DNA of 56,057 nucleotides. Origin: Vicinamibacteria bacterium. GTDB taxonomy: Bacteria; Acidobacteriota; Vicinamibacteria; Vicinamibacterales; UBA8438. The stretch spans positions 1-56,057 of the forward strand of contig JAJEEU010000061.1 of assembly GCA_022820825.1 (NCBI GenBank). The letters run 5' to 3'. The notes beneath the pieces were generated by a model. It saw only the letters and a program-made list of their open reading frames with translations, did not search any database and was not told where the DNA came from. Both the position numbers and the translations under genes were made by a program. The stretch's first letter is position 1; every line of letters begins with the position of its first letter. This document shows, piece by piece, positions 33,190 through 42,024 of this stretch.

Positions 33190-34458
33190 ATGCGACTGAC
33201 GCGAAATCTCATGGCCGGCTTGTCCCTGCTCGCATTGATCGTGGCCTGCGGCGTCGGCTCCACCCTCGTCGAGGAGACGGCCGAGGAGCGGGCGTCCGCC
33301 ATGGAGAGCGGCGCCGGGATGGCGCCGATGTTCGAGGTCGATCCGCTGTGGCCGCAGAACCTGCCGAACCACTGGCTGATGGGGTCGACCATCGGCGTGG
33401 ACGTCGACTCGCGGGATCACATCTGGGTCGTGCACCGCAACACGCCGGACCAGTTCGCCGGGTTCACGGAGATCGGCCTCGTCCAGGATCCGCCGGTGAG
33501 CGAGTGCTGCGCGCCGGCGCCGCCCGTTCTCGAGTTCGACCAGGAAGGAAACCTGGTGTCGAGCTGGGGTGGTCCGGGCACCGAGACCGGTGACTACACC
33601 TGGCCGCTGTCCAACCACGGGATCACGATCGACCACATGGACAACGTGTGGATCGGCGGCAACGGCGGAGCCGACTCGCACGTGCTGAAGTTCTCGCGGG
33701 ACGGCACGTTCCTGAAGCAGTTCGGAGCGTTCGGCGCCCGCGCAGCGGGGGAGCAGGACGGCCGGCCCGTGTTCGAGCGCGACAGCCACGCCGCCGACAG
33801 CTTCGGCAGGGTGGCGAAAATCGGGATCGATCCGGACGCGGGCGAGGCGTACTTCGCCGACGGCTACCTCAACCGGCGCGTGGCGGTCGTGGACATGGAC
33901 ACGGGAGAGCTCAAGCGCTACTGGGGCGCGTACGGCAACGTGCCGGACGACAGCGTCGACCTCGGCCGCTACACCCCGGGATCCCCGCCGGCGCAGCAGT
34001 TCCGCGGTCCGGTGCACTGCTCCGAGATTTCGAATGACGGGCTCGTGTACGTCTGCGACCGCGCCGCCGACCGGATACAGGTGTTCCGGAAGGACGGGAC
34101 TTTCGTCACGGAGGCGATCATCGCGCCGGACACCCTGGCGCAGGGATCGACGTGGGACATCGATTTCTCACACGATCCGGAACAGACCTATCTCTACCTG
34201 GCCGACGGCCAGAACATGAAGGTCTACATCCTCCTGCGCGAGACGCTGGAGGTGCTCACCGCCTTCGGCGACGGCGGCCGGCAACCCGGGATGTTCTTCG
34301 CCGTGCACAGCATCGCCGTCGACTCGGACGGCAACATCTACACGACCGAGACCTACGAAGGCTCCCGCGTCCAGAAGTTCGTCTACAAGGGCATGGGGCC
34401 GATTCCCGCCGGCGCCGAGGGCACCAGCAGCCAGGGCGTGCTCTGGCCCACGAACTAG
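33190..34458 (+). CDS. NHL-repeat beta-propeller lipoprotein
   Basis: A 422-residue lipoprotein: lipobox LIVAC with C20, then a six-bladed NHL-type propeller. Blade signatures include GVDVDSRDHIWVVHRN, GITIDHMDNVWIGGNG, ISNDGLVYVCDRAADRIQVF and IAVDSDGNIYTTETYEGSRV. Such propellers act as binding scaffolds or as peptidyl-alpha-hydroxyglycine lyase-like enzymes. The latter acts right after peptidylglycine monooxygenase, which is notable because this genome encodes PHM-like copper enzymes, but no lyase active site could be confirmed. AGGAGGA precedes ATG 33190. It is convergent with the hydrolase at 34481. A related lipoprotein is at 51402-52592. Confidence 0.83.
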   Translation: MRLTRNLMAGLSLLALIVACGVGSTLVEETAEERASAMESGAGMAPMFEVDPLWPQNLPNHWLMGSTIGVDVDSRDHIWVVHRNTPDQFAGFTEIGLVQDPPVSECCAPAPPVLEFDQEGNLVSSWGGPGTETGDYTWPLSNHGITIDHMDNVWIGGNGGADSHVLKFSRDGTFLKQFGAFGARAAGEQDGRPVFERDSHAADSFGRVAKIGIDPDAGEAYFADGYLNRRVAVVDMDTGELKRYWGAYGNVPDDSVDLGRYTPGSPPAQQFRGPVHCSEISNDGLVYVCDRAADRIQVFRKDGTFVTEAIIAPDTLAQGSTWDIDFSHDPEQTYLYLADGQNMKVYILLRETLEVLTAFGDGGRQPGMFFAVHSIAVDSDGNIYTTETYEGSRVQKFVYKGMGPIPAGAEGTSSQGVLWPTN

Positions 34459-34480
34459 CCAATCGCCGGAGGGAGCTCGC

Positions 34481-35545
34481 TCAGGGCGCCGCGAGCTCCT
34501 CGCGGAGCGTGACGTCGTGGAAAGCCCCGCTGATGGCGCGGAGCCGCGCGCGCCCGGCGGCATCGTCCTTCAGGTAGGCGTCGAAGAACGCCAGCAGCGC
34601 GTCGCGCGTGATCTCCTTCTGGCGCGCCGGGTCGATCAGCGGCCGCCGCTCGGCGCACATCGGCGGCTGCGCCCCGGTATTGCTCTCGAACCAGATGCAG
34701 TCCGGGTTGAGGTCGTCCGGCGGCACGTGGTCACGGTCGCCGAACCACACGTGCGGGGCGGCGCTGATCATGACCTGGTATTTCGGCGGGAGCAGGCGCG
34801 CGTAGGCGGCGGCCGCGCCGCCCGTCTGCGCCTCGAACACGTCGGCGTCACCGACGAGCAGCAGCGCGGGCGTGCTGACCGGCGCGGGCACGACCCCCAC
34901 GAATCCGAGGCCGAAGCTGAGGGCGGCATAGGGCGGGTCGCCGCCGGCGATGGGCGCGCTCGCCTTGATCCGCTCGTCGCGCGTCGGAATTCCGAAGCTC
35001 AGGAAATAGGTGGTGATGCCGCCCAGCGAGATGCCGGTGGCGCCGATGCGCTCGGCGTCGATCAGCGGTCCCAGTTGCGGGTGGGCCAGCAGCGAATCGA
35101 TCACGAAGCTCACGTCGCCGGGCTGGCTGCCGGCGTCGGTCACGTCGGCGGCCGGCAACCGCGTGTGGGCCACGCTCGACGTGAGCGGAAAGGCCGGCGC
35201 CGCCACGACGTAGCCGTTGCGCACCAGGTGCTCGATGAAGTGCGTGGCGTTGTCGGGACGTCCGTACGTGCCGTGGCTGTAGACCACGAGCGGCCATGGC
35301 CCGCCGGAACGCGGCTCGGCGGCGGCGACCGGCTCGGCGCCGCCGCCCGCCGCGGGATACCAGATCCAGGTGTCCAGGCGCCGGTCGGGCGCGCCGGCGA
35401 ACGGCGGGCTTGGCTGCGTCGGACGGGAAGCATCCACGAACGTCTCGCGCGCCATGCCGATGCCCTGGGCGCCGGCCGGCTCGGCCCCGGCGAGCGCCGC
35501 CAGCAGCCCGGCGGCGATGCAACCGCGCAGCAGGCCGGGCGTCAC
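34481..35545 (-). CDS. Secreted alpha/beta hydrolase (PAF-acetylhydrolase/dienelactone-type)
   Basis: A 354-residue protein with a signal peptide ending GAQG. The domain has WPLVVYSHGTYGRPDNATHF as oxyanion region and GISLGG as the serine elbow; a catalytic histidine may lie in APHVWFGDRDH. It resembles platelet-activating-factor acetylhydrolase-like and chlorophyllase-like enzymes, so ester cleavage in the periplasm is likely. GTG 35545 overlaps the cytochrome stop (GTGA), making it the third gene of a PQQ dehydrogenase-cytochrome-hydrolase operon. An oxidise-then-hydrolyse order is suggested by this context (inference). Confidence 0.85.
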   Translation of the reverse strand: MTPGLLRGCIAAGLLAALAGAEPAGAQGIGMARETFVDASRPTQPSPPFAGAPDRRLDTWIWYPAAGGGAEPVAAAEPRSGGPWPLVVYSHGTYGRPDNATHFIEHLVRNGYVVAAPAFPLTSSVAHTRLPAADVTDAGSQPGDVSFVIDSLLAHPQLGPLIDAERIGATGISLGGITTYFLSFGIPTRDERIKASAPIAGGDPPYAALSFGLGFVGVVPAPVSTPALLLVGDADVFEAQTGGAAAAYARLLPPKYQVMISAAPHVWFGDRDHVPPDDLNPDCIWFESNTGAQPPMCAERRPLIDPARQKEITRDALLAFFDAYLKDDAAGRARLRAISGAFHDVTLREELAAP

Positions 35546-35988
35546 TGTCCGCCTTCCCCCACGATGGCGATCGCCTCCAGCGCCTCCTGATCGGCGGGCA
35601 GCTCCTGGTCGCCGGCGGGGTACTCGTTCATCTGCAGCAGGAAGGCGATAACGTCAGCGACCTGCTCGCCAGTAAGCGTGTTGGGCTGGTCGGCCGGCAT
35701 CGTGACCTGGGTCACGATCATCAGGTCGCCGAGCGTGCCGCCGTCCCAGCGCAGGGTGAAGGCGTCGGCGATGAGCGGCGTGGCGAACGCGTCCCCCATC
35801 AGGTCGTCGAGGTGGCAGAACGTGCACTGATCCTGGTACACCAGCTCGCCGCGGGCGGCCTGCTCCTCCGTGTAGACGCCGTCCCAGACGGTCCGCCCCT
35901 CCTGCCGGGCGGAGAGCGCGGCGGCGGCGGCCAGTGGCAGCACAAACAGGATGGCCAGCAGACAGGTATTCAGGCGAGATCTGGTCAT
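35542..35988 (-). CDS. Secreted mono-heme c-type cytochrome
   Basis: A 148-residue protein: signal peptide, then C55-T-F-C58-H59 and a class I cytochrome fold with a likely methionine ligand in VTMPADQPN. It starts 6 bp after the PQQ dehydrogenase stop and is the natural electron acceptor for that enzyme, as in alcohol dehydrogenase systems. Its stop overlaps the hydrolase GTG. Confidence 0.9.
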   Translation of the reverse strand: MTRSRLNTCLLAILFVLPLAAAAALSARQEGRTVWDGVYTEEQAARGELVYQDQCTFCHLDDLMGDAFATPLIADAFTLRWDGGTLGDLMIVTQVTMPADQPNTLTGEQVADVIAFLLQMNEYPAGDQELPADQEALEAIAIVGEGGQ

Positions 35989-35994
35989 GGGTGA

Positions 35995-37977
35995 TCAGTC
36001 CGGAAGGCTGAGCGCCACCAGCGCGTTGTCCTCGTTGCCGCCGACCGTCATGGCGATGTACTGCTTGCCGTCGTGCAGGTACGACATGGGCGCCGACGCG
36101 GCGAAGCCGTCCATCTCGACGACGTGCAGCAGCTCGCCGGTCCGCTTGTCGAAGGCGTACAGCAGCTTGCGTCCGGCGTCGGGATCGCCCCAGGGGTGCC
36201 AGCTCGGCTGCAGGCGGCTGCCGTCGCGCCGGTCGCGGCGCCAGACCGCGCCGAAGACCAGCGACCTGGTCACCAGCACGCTCTGGCCGTCGATGTGATC
36301 GCCCAGCGGCGGCAGGTCGAGATCCCGCAGCAGCGGGTGGTTGCGGGGGCCGTTGCCCAGCGGGCTGACCCACAGGATCTCGCCGCGGTGCATGTCGATG
36401 GCCGTCATCCGGGCCCAGGGCGGCTTGAACAGCGGCAGCCCTTCCAGGGTGGTGTCGGCGCGCACGCCGAGATTCGAGCGCCGCCGCGGTTCACCGGGAC
36501 GTGTCGGCCGGGCCACCGACGGCACGGTGCGTGACGGCACGTACAGGATGCCGGTCTCCTGGTCGAACCCGGCGCCGCCCCAGCTCGCGGCGCCCAGCAG
36601 TCCGGGCAGCATCAGCAGGCCGCGCTCGGTCGGCGGCGTGTACAGCGGGCCGTAGTCGAAGTTCTGAAGCTGGGCGGTGGCGCGCGCGCGCAGCTCCGGC
36701 GTGAAGTCCATCAGGTTGTCGATGGTCGTGCCCTGCATGTCGAACGGCGGCGGCTTCGTGGGAAACGGCTGCGTCGGCGCGGCCTGCTCGCCGGCCACGT
36801 TGGACGGCGGCACCGGGCGTTCCTCGATGGGCCACACCGGCTCGCCCGTCACGCGGTCGAGCACGTAGGTGAACGCCTGCTTGCTCACCTGCATGATCGC
36901 CTTGATTTCGCGGCCGTCGACGGTGATGTCTCCCAGCACCGGCATGGCGGCGAAATCGTAGTCCCAGATGCCGTGGTGGATGGCCTGGAAGTGCCAGACG
37001 CGTTCGCCGGTCCGCGCCTCCACGCAGATGATGCTCTCGGCGAACAGGTTGTCGCCCGGCCGGTCGCCGCCGTAGAAATTGTTGGTGCCGGTCGAGCTGG
37101 CCATGTAGAGGTAGTCGAGCTCCGGGTCCCAGGCGATGCCGGCCCAGACGTTCGCGTTCCCCGCACGCTCGGCCGAGCCGTTCAGCCAGGTGTCGTAGCC
37201 GGTTTCGTACTCGCGCGGGATCGTGTGGAACGTCCAGAGCTTGCGGCCCGTCCGCACGTCGTACGCCTGCACGTCGCCGCGCGGCGAGCGGGGCGCCCGC
37301 GACGAATCCTGGATGGAGCTGCCGACGATGACGATGTCGCCGGCCACCAGCGGCCGGCGGGCCGAGAAGTTGGTGCTGCGCACGACGTGGGGGATGTCGG
37401 CGGCGATGTCGACCCTGCCGTCGTGGCCGAATTCCGCGACGGGCTCGCCGGTGCGTGCATCGAGCGCCAGCAGGTACGCGTCGGCGGTGCCGATGAGCAG
37501 CCGCTCGTCGTCGCCGTCGGTCCAGTGCTCCAGCCCGCGCTGCAGGAAGCCGCCGTTGTTGGGACGCCCGATCTCGTAGCTCCGGGGGTCGTGCGTCCAG
37601 AGGGTCTCGCCGGTGCCCGGGTCGAGCGCCGAGATGATCCCCAGCCCGGTGATGGTGTAGAGCCGGCCGTTCACCATCAGCGGCGTGTCTTCGTTGCGCG
37701 AGCGCCGCAGAATGGGATCGTCCTGGAAGGCGAGGTCGGGGGAAGGGGAGCGCCACGCCACCTGCAGCCGGGAAACATTGCTGCTGTCGATCTGATCGAG
37801 CGGCGAGTACTTGTGGCCGTTCTCGCCGCCGGCATAGTGCGTCCACTCGCCGCCGTCGCTCACTTGCGCGGGCGCCGGCCCCGCGGGCGCCAGACATGTT
37901 GCCAGCGCGATCGCGAACACGATCGCGGGTGGCCGCGCGGGCGCGGGACGGTCGATATGCTGGTGCCTGCCGTTCAT
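35995..37977 (-). CDS. PQQ-dependent dehydrogenase
   Basis: A 660-residue secreted quinoprotein of the membrane glucose/alcohol dehydrogenase type, but without the N-terminal membrane helices. Propeller repeats are clear: SALDPGTGETLWTHDP, LALDARTGEPVAEFGHDGRV, AYDVRTGRKLWTFHTIP, FYGGDRPGDNLFAESIICVE and AFDKRTGELLHVVEMDGF. It would oxidise an alcohol or sugar in the periplasm and pass electrons to the cytochrome encoded next. ATG 37977 is chosen over further upstream openings because GGAGG lies six bases before it and a signal peptide follows. Related to the 49274 gene, with the shared segment GEPVWPIEERPV. Confidence 0.92.
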   Translation of the reverse strand: MNGRHQHIDRPAPARPPAIVFAIALATCLAPAGPAPAQVSDGGEWTHYAGGENGHKYSPLDQIDSSNVSRLQVAWRSPSPDLAFQDDPILRRSRNEDTPLMVNGRLYTITGLGIISALDPGTGETLWTHDPRSYEIGRPNNGGFLQRGLEHWTDGDDERLLIGTADAYLLALDARTGEPVAEFGHDGRVDIAADIPHVVRSTNFSARRPLVAGDIVIVGSSIQDSSRAPRSPRGDVQAYDVRTGRKLWTFHTIPREYETGYDTWLNGSAERAGNANVWAGIAWDPELDYLYMASSTGTNNFYGGDRPGDNLFAESIICVEARTGERVWHFQAIHHGIWDYDFAAMPVLGDITVDGREIKAIMQVSKQAFTYVLDRVTGEPVWPIEERPVPPSNVAGEQAAPTQPFPTKPPPFDMQGTTIDNLMDFTPELRARATAQLQNFDYGPLYTPPTERGLLMLPGLLGAASWGGAGFDQETGILYVPSRTVPSVARPTRPGEPRRRSNLGVRADTTLEGLPLFKPPWARMTAIDMHRGEILWVSPLGNGPRNHPLLRDLDLPPLGDHIDGQSVLVTRSLVFGAVWRRDRRDGSRLQPSWHPWGDPDAGRKLLYAFDKRTGELLHVVEMDGFAASAPMSYLHDGKQYIAMTVGGNEDNALVALSLPD

Positions 37978-38087
37978 GATGCGCCTCCGCCGTTCGTTCC
38001 GGCCCGCGTGGCTGCGTCCAGGCGGCCGGGCACCGAGATCATGGCACAGCAGGCGGCGCGCCACCAATGTTCGGCGCGCGCCCGCGG

Positions 38088-38093
38088 TAGCAT
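38088..38093 (+). promoter_or_regulatory. -10-like box TAGCAT before the dienelactone hydrolase gene
   Basis: TAGCAT lies 32 bp before ATG 38126, within the 148-bp gap to the divergent PQQ gene. No -35 match. GGGAGG sits between box and start. Confidence 0.35.
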
Positions 38094-38125
38094 AATGCGC
38101 CGGTCCGGTCCGGCGGGAGGTTGCG

Positions 38126-38917
38126 ATGTCAATGAGGATTCTGGTCTGCGCGGTGGCGGCTCTGGTGCTGCCCGGGCTCGTGCCGGTGGTTTCTGCCGGC
38201 GTGAAGTCCGAGGTGATCCACTTCACGCACGGCGGCGTCGAGGTGGAGGGGCTGATTGCCTGGGACGATCAGGCGGCCGGTCCGCGCCCCGGCGTGATCA
38301 TCATTCACGGCGGCTGGGGTTACAGCGACAACGTGCGGGCGCAGGCCGAGCGACTCGCCAGCTCGGGCTACGTCGGCTACGCGGTGGACATGTACGGCAT
38401 GGGGCCGGTCACGACCCACCTCGAGGACGACCGCGGCGCGCGCCAGCTCCTGGAGGACAATCCGCTGCTGCGCGCGATGCGCTTCAACCTGGCGGTGGAG
38501 CGGCTCAAGCAGCACCCGCGCGTCGACCCGGAGCGGATCTCCGCCATCGGCTATTGCTGGGGCGGGGAGGTGATCCTGGAGATGGCCCGGGCGGGGTTCC
38601 GCTTCGACGCGCTGATCACGTTCGCCGGCATCCTGTCCACCGCCAACCCCGCGCCCGCCGGCTACGTCAGTCCGCGCATCCTGGTCCTGCACGGCGACAG
38701 CGACCCGTACGCGCCGCCGGAGCAGGTGGAGGCGTTCCGCAGCGAGATGACCGCCGCCGCCGCGGACTTCGAGATCGTGGTCTATCCGGACGTGGAGCAC
38801 GCCTTCTCCCAGCCGTACGCGCGCGAAGCCAACATGGACGGCATCGCGTACGACGAGGAGGCCGACAACGACTCGTGGAACCGGATGCTGGCGCTGCTGG
38901 ACGAGGTGTACGAGTAG
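38126..38917 (+). CDS. Secreted dienelactone-hydrolase-family protein
   Basis: A 263-residue alpha/beta hydrolase with a signal peptide (ending VVSAG). The elbow GYCWGG has a cysteine nucleophile as in dienelactone hydrolase; the acid and histidine are likely in VLHGDSDPYAPPEQ and DVEHAFS. Family members hydrolyse dienelactones or related esters. GGGAGG lies five bases before ATG 38126. The next gene, a TonB receptor, starts at the base after its stop, so both are likely on one transcript and may act on the same compound. Confidence 0.88.
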   Translation: MSMRILVCAVAALVLPGLVPVVSAGVKSEVIHFTHGGVEVEGLIAWDDQAAGPRPGVIIIHGGWGYSDNVRAQAERLASSGYVGYAVDMYGMGPVTTHLEDDRGARQLLEDNPLLRAMRFNLAVERLKQHPRVDPERISAIGYCWGGEVILEMARAGFRFDALITFAGILSTANPAPAGYVSPRILVLHGDSDPYAPPEQVEAFRSEMTAAAADFEIVVYPDVEHAFSQPYAREANMDGIAYDEEADNDSWNRMLALLDEVYE

Positions 38918-41900
38918 GTGCCGGGCGTGCCGGAAGCGGTTGGGGGCGTTGGCCGGACGTCGCCCCGTCCGTCGGTCCCTTGTGCTGCCGCCCTGGTCGT
39001 GCTGCTTGCCGCGGCCGCTCCCGGCGTTGCCGGCGCCCAGGTGACGACGACCGGGAACATCCGGGTCGCGGCAACCGATCCGGATGGGCTGCCGGTTCCG
39101 GGCGCCACCGTGACCGCCGCCGCGGAGGATGCCGCCACGACCCGCGTGGCGATCACCGATTTGCGCGGGGAGGCGGACCTGGCGGCGCTGAGCCCGTCCG
39201 CCCGCTACGTCGTGACCGTAGAGCTCCCGGGATTCCAGACCGTTCGCCAGGAGGGCTTCCTGGTGCGGGTCGGCCAGACGGCGTCCATCGACGTCACCCT
39301 GACGGTCGGCAGCGTGACCGAGACCGTGGTGGTGACGGCCGCGTCACCGGTCGTGGACGTGACGAGCGCCGTGGTGGCCGAGGACATCACGCTGGATCTG
39401 ACGGAGGCGGTGCCGACCGGCCGCACCTACCAGAGCTACCTGCAGCTCGTGCCCGGGGTGTTGCCCGACGACCCGGACTCGCCCGGCAACCCGGCGTCGA
39501 AGTCGGGGCTCAACTACAGCGACATCGGCGGCAGCACGAGCGTGTCGCGCGACAACTTCTATTACATCGACGGCATCAACGTCACCGACGGCGTCAGCGG
39601 CACGTTCGGCGCCAACCTGAACACCGAGATCATCCAGGAGCAGCAGGTGCTGACCGGCGGCATTCCGGCGGAGTTCGTCGGCGCGCCCGGGCTGCTGTCG
39701 AGCGTCATCACCAAGTCCGGAACCAACCAGTACAGCGGCTCGGTCAACTACTTCTTCCAGAACGACGGACTGGTGGCCGAGAACCGCAACGCCGCCGATC
39801 TGGAATTCTCCCGGTTCGACGCGGCGGTCACCGGCGGCGGGCCCATCATCGCCAACGAGGCCTGGTTCTTCGGCAGCTACCGGCGCCTGGAGCGCCGCGA
39901 CGCGGTCGTCGCCCTCGACGGGGTGGATGTCATTCGCACGGTCGACGATACGCAGGACCAGTTCTACGCGCGCGGCACGTGGGCCCCGACCACGGCCGAC
40001 ACCCTCAGCTTCACGTTCCTCAACGACCCGACCGCCATCAGCGGCCGCCGCGACCGCGACGTGACGAACGCGCGCGACCGGCGGCGCGTGCAGGGAGGCA
40101 ACAACTACCACCTGAATTACAACCGCCTGTTCGGCGGCGTGCTCGTGGAGGGTTCGTACAGCCGGCACAATGGGGAGGTGTCGGACTTCGCCGTGGTGTC
40201 CGGCCCGCGCAACAGCATCGTCTTCCGCGACACCGACGTGCGGACGCTCGAGGACGAGCAGCTCGGCGGCTTCGGGCTCGACGACCTCGATCAGCGCGAC
40301 ACCGAAGGGTTCAAGGGTACCGTCGTGGTGCAGGCCGGGCGCCACGCCGTCCACGGCGGCTTCGAGTTCATGCGCAACACCAACTTCCGCGACACCGTCT
40401 ACGACGGCGGGTTGTACGCGTCGCTGTCCCCGGCGCTGGCCGGCCTCACGGCGAGCGAGCTGATCGCGGGCAGCTTCACCAGTACCCGGTTCGACCCGAC
40501 GAACAGCAGCGACTACGGCGGCTTCATCCGCGCCATCGACGGACTGCCGGACCGGGCCGGATTCTACGCGCTGTACGACGCCAACCGCGACGGCACGATC
40601 ACACAGGAGGAGCTGGGCGCCGGCCTCGTATTCGACAGCACCGCCGGCAATCCCCACGGCGCCGTCAACTACGACCGGCTGGTGCAGACCGCGCTGGGAT
40701 CGCAGGAGACGCGCTCCGACGGCGTAAGCCTGTTCGTGCAGGACACCTTTAACGTTACCGACAAGCTGTCATTCAACCTCGGCCTGCGCGCGGAGCGGTT
40801 CGGGCATTTCGCGACCGACGCCTCGAACGTCTACACGTTCGACTGGACGCTGGCCCCCCGGCTCAGCGTGTCGTACGACCCTGCGGGGCGCGGGCAGCAG
40901 CGGATCAGCGCGTTCTACGGCCGCTACTACGACCCGATCCGCAACAACCTGACCAATTTCGCCGGCACCCTGAGCGGCTCGATACGCGAGGAGCAGGTGT
41001 ACGCCAACGGGCAGTGGGTGACCTACCGGATTCGAGGCGGGCCGCAGCAGGCCGACGCGCTGTTCGCACCGACGACGAAGACGCCCTGGACCGACGATCT
41101 GCAGTTGAGCTACGAGACCGATCTCGGCGAAGGGCGCAGCTTCATGGTGCTGTACACGAAGCGCCGGACGCGTGACATCATCGAGGACTACGACCTGGCG
41201 CTGTACGCCTTCCGCGGCGACGGCACGACGAACTATCCGGGGCCGGTCGAGCATCCGGACTCGCTCTTCCTCGGCCTCGACTACTTCGGCTACGACACGT
41301 TCCCCGAGTCGAACTTCATCATCGCCACCCTGGCCGGCGGACGGCGCGACTACCAGGGCGTCGAGCTCACCTTTCGGCAGCGGCTGCGGGACAACTGGCA
41401 GGCGCTCGCCGCGTACACCTTCGGCGACGCCACCGGGAACACCAACTCGGATTCGAACGCCGACTTCCAGGGCGACGTGCTGTGGCTGGACCCCCGCGCG
41501 CCGCACCAGCTCGGGGCGCAGCCCGGCTCGATCGCGCACCTGTTCAAGGTCAGCTCGTCGTACACCTGGGACCGGGGATTCCAGATCGGCGGGAACTGGC
41601 GCTGGAACTCCGGCACCGTGGCCAGTCGGACGTTCCACGCCTCGCGGCGGAACCTGCCCTCGCGCGTCGATCCGGGCGACGAGTTCGAATTCGCCGGCAT
41701 CGCGCGGCGCTGGCTGTCGCCGGTCGCGGTCGGCGCGCTGCGCAACCCGGCCTACGGCATCGTCGACATCCGGCTGCTGTACAACTACCGCTTCGCCGGT
41801 TACCGTCTCGAGTTGTTCGCCGACATCTTCAACCTGTTCGACAACCAGGACGCCACCCGCAACCAGGACCTGCTGGCCGGCGCGGGCGGCATCGACTTCG

Positions 41901-41962
41901 GCGACGGCATCCGCTTCACACCGCCGCGGCGCATGTTCCTCGGCGTGCGCCTGAACTTCTGA
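38918..41962 (+). CDS. TonB-dependent receptor with carboxypeptidase-like N-domain and EF-hand loop
   Basis: A 1014-residue outer-membrane receptor. A signal peptide (residues about 20-42) is followed by a carboxypeptidase-regulatory-like domain (VAATDPDGLPVPGATVTAAA), the plug (SASVxx-type segment SVTETVVVTAASPVVDVTSA, YYIDGINVTDGVSG) and a barrel ending VRLNF. Residues 554-565 (40577-40612) read DANRDGTITQEE, a textbook EF-hand calcium loop with ligands at positions 1, 3, 5, 7, 9 and 12, placed in an extracellular-loop region. GTG 38918 follows the hydrolase stop directly; later starts inside the signal region are possible. It should import a large oligomer; calcium could stabilise a loop or the ligand (inference). 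Confidence 0.9.
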   Translation: MPGVPEAVGGVGRTSPRPSVPCAAALVVLLAAAAPGVAGAQVTTTGNIRVAATDPDGLPVPGATVTAAAEDAATTRVAITDLRGEADLAALSPSARYVVTVELPGFQTVRQEGFLVRVGQTASIDVTLTVGSVTETVVVTAASPVVDVTSAVVAEDITLDLTEAVPTGRTYQSYLQLVPGVLPDDPDSPGNPASKSGLNYSDIGGSTSVSRDNFYYIDGINVTDGVSGTFGANLNTEIIQEQQVLTGGIPAEFVGAPGLLSSVITKSGTNQYSGSVNYFFQNDGLVAENRNAADLEFSRFDAAVTGGGPIIANEAWFFGSYRRLERRDAVVALDGVDVIRTVDDTQDQFYARGTWAPTTADTLSFTFLNDPTAISGRRDRDVTNARDRRRVQGGNNYHLNYNRLFGGVLVEGSYSRHNGEVSDFAVVSGPRNSIVFRDTDVRTLEDEQLGGFGLDDLDQRDTEGFKGTVVVQAGRHAVHGGFEFMRNTNFRDTVYDGGLYASLSPALAGLTASELIAGSFTSTRFDPTNSSDYGGFIRAIDGLPDRAGFYALYDANRDGTITQEELGAGLVFDSTAGNPHGAVNYDRLVQTALGSQETRSDGVSLFVQDTFNVTDKLSFNLGLRAERFGHFATDASNVYTFDWTLAPRLSVSYDPAGRGQQRISAFYGRYYDPIRNNLTNFAGTLSGSIREEQVYANGQWVTYRIRGGPQQADALFAPTTKTPWTDDLQLSYETDLGEGRSFMVLYTKRRTRDIIEDYDLALYAFRGDGTTNYPGPVEHPDSLFLGLDYFGYDTFPESNFIIATLAGGRRDYQGVELTFRQRLRDNWQALAAYTFGDATGNTNSDSNADFQGDVLWLDPRAPHQLGAQPGSIAHLFKVSSSYTWDRGFQIGGNWRWNSGTVASRTFHASRRNLPSRVDPGDEFEFAGIARRWLSPVAVGALRNPAYGIVDIRLLYNYRFAGYRLELFADIFNLFDNQDATRNQDLLAGAGGIDFGDGIRFTPPRRMFLGVRLNF

Positions 41963-41996
41963 TCCGGTGTTCGGAAAGCGGTCCGTCCGGCCGTGC

Positions 41997-42002
41997 TAGC
42001 AT
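41997..42002 (+). promoter_or_regulatory. -10-like box TAGCAT that decides the Uma2 start
   Basis: TAGCAT overlaps the in-frame ATG at 42001. If this is the -10, transcription begins after that ATG, so the ATG at 42025 must be the true start. Confidence 0.35.
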
Positions 42003-42024
42003 GAGATCGAACGGAGACCCACCG

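Noticed and set aside
36973-40752. A 1259-codon open frame spanning the PQQ gene, the hydrolase and part of the receptor
   Set aside because: It is low-complexity Arg/Ala/Gly sequence in a shadow frame, crossing several well-supported genes on both strands.
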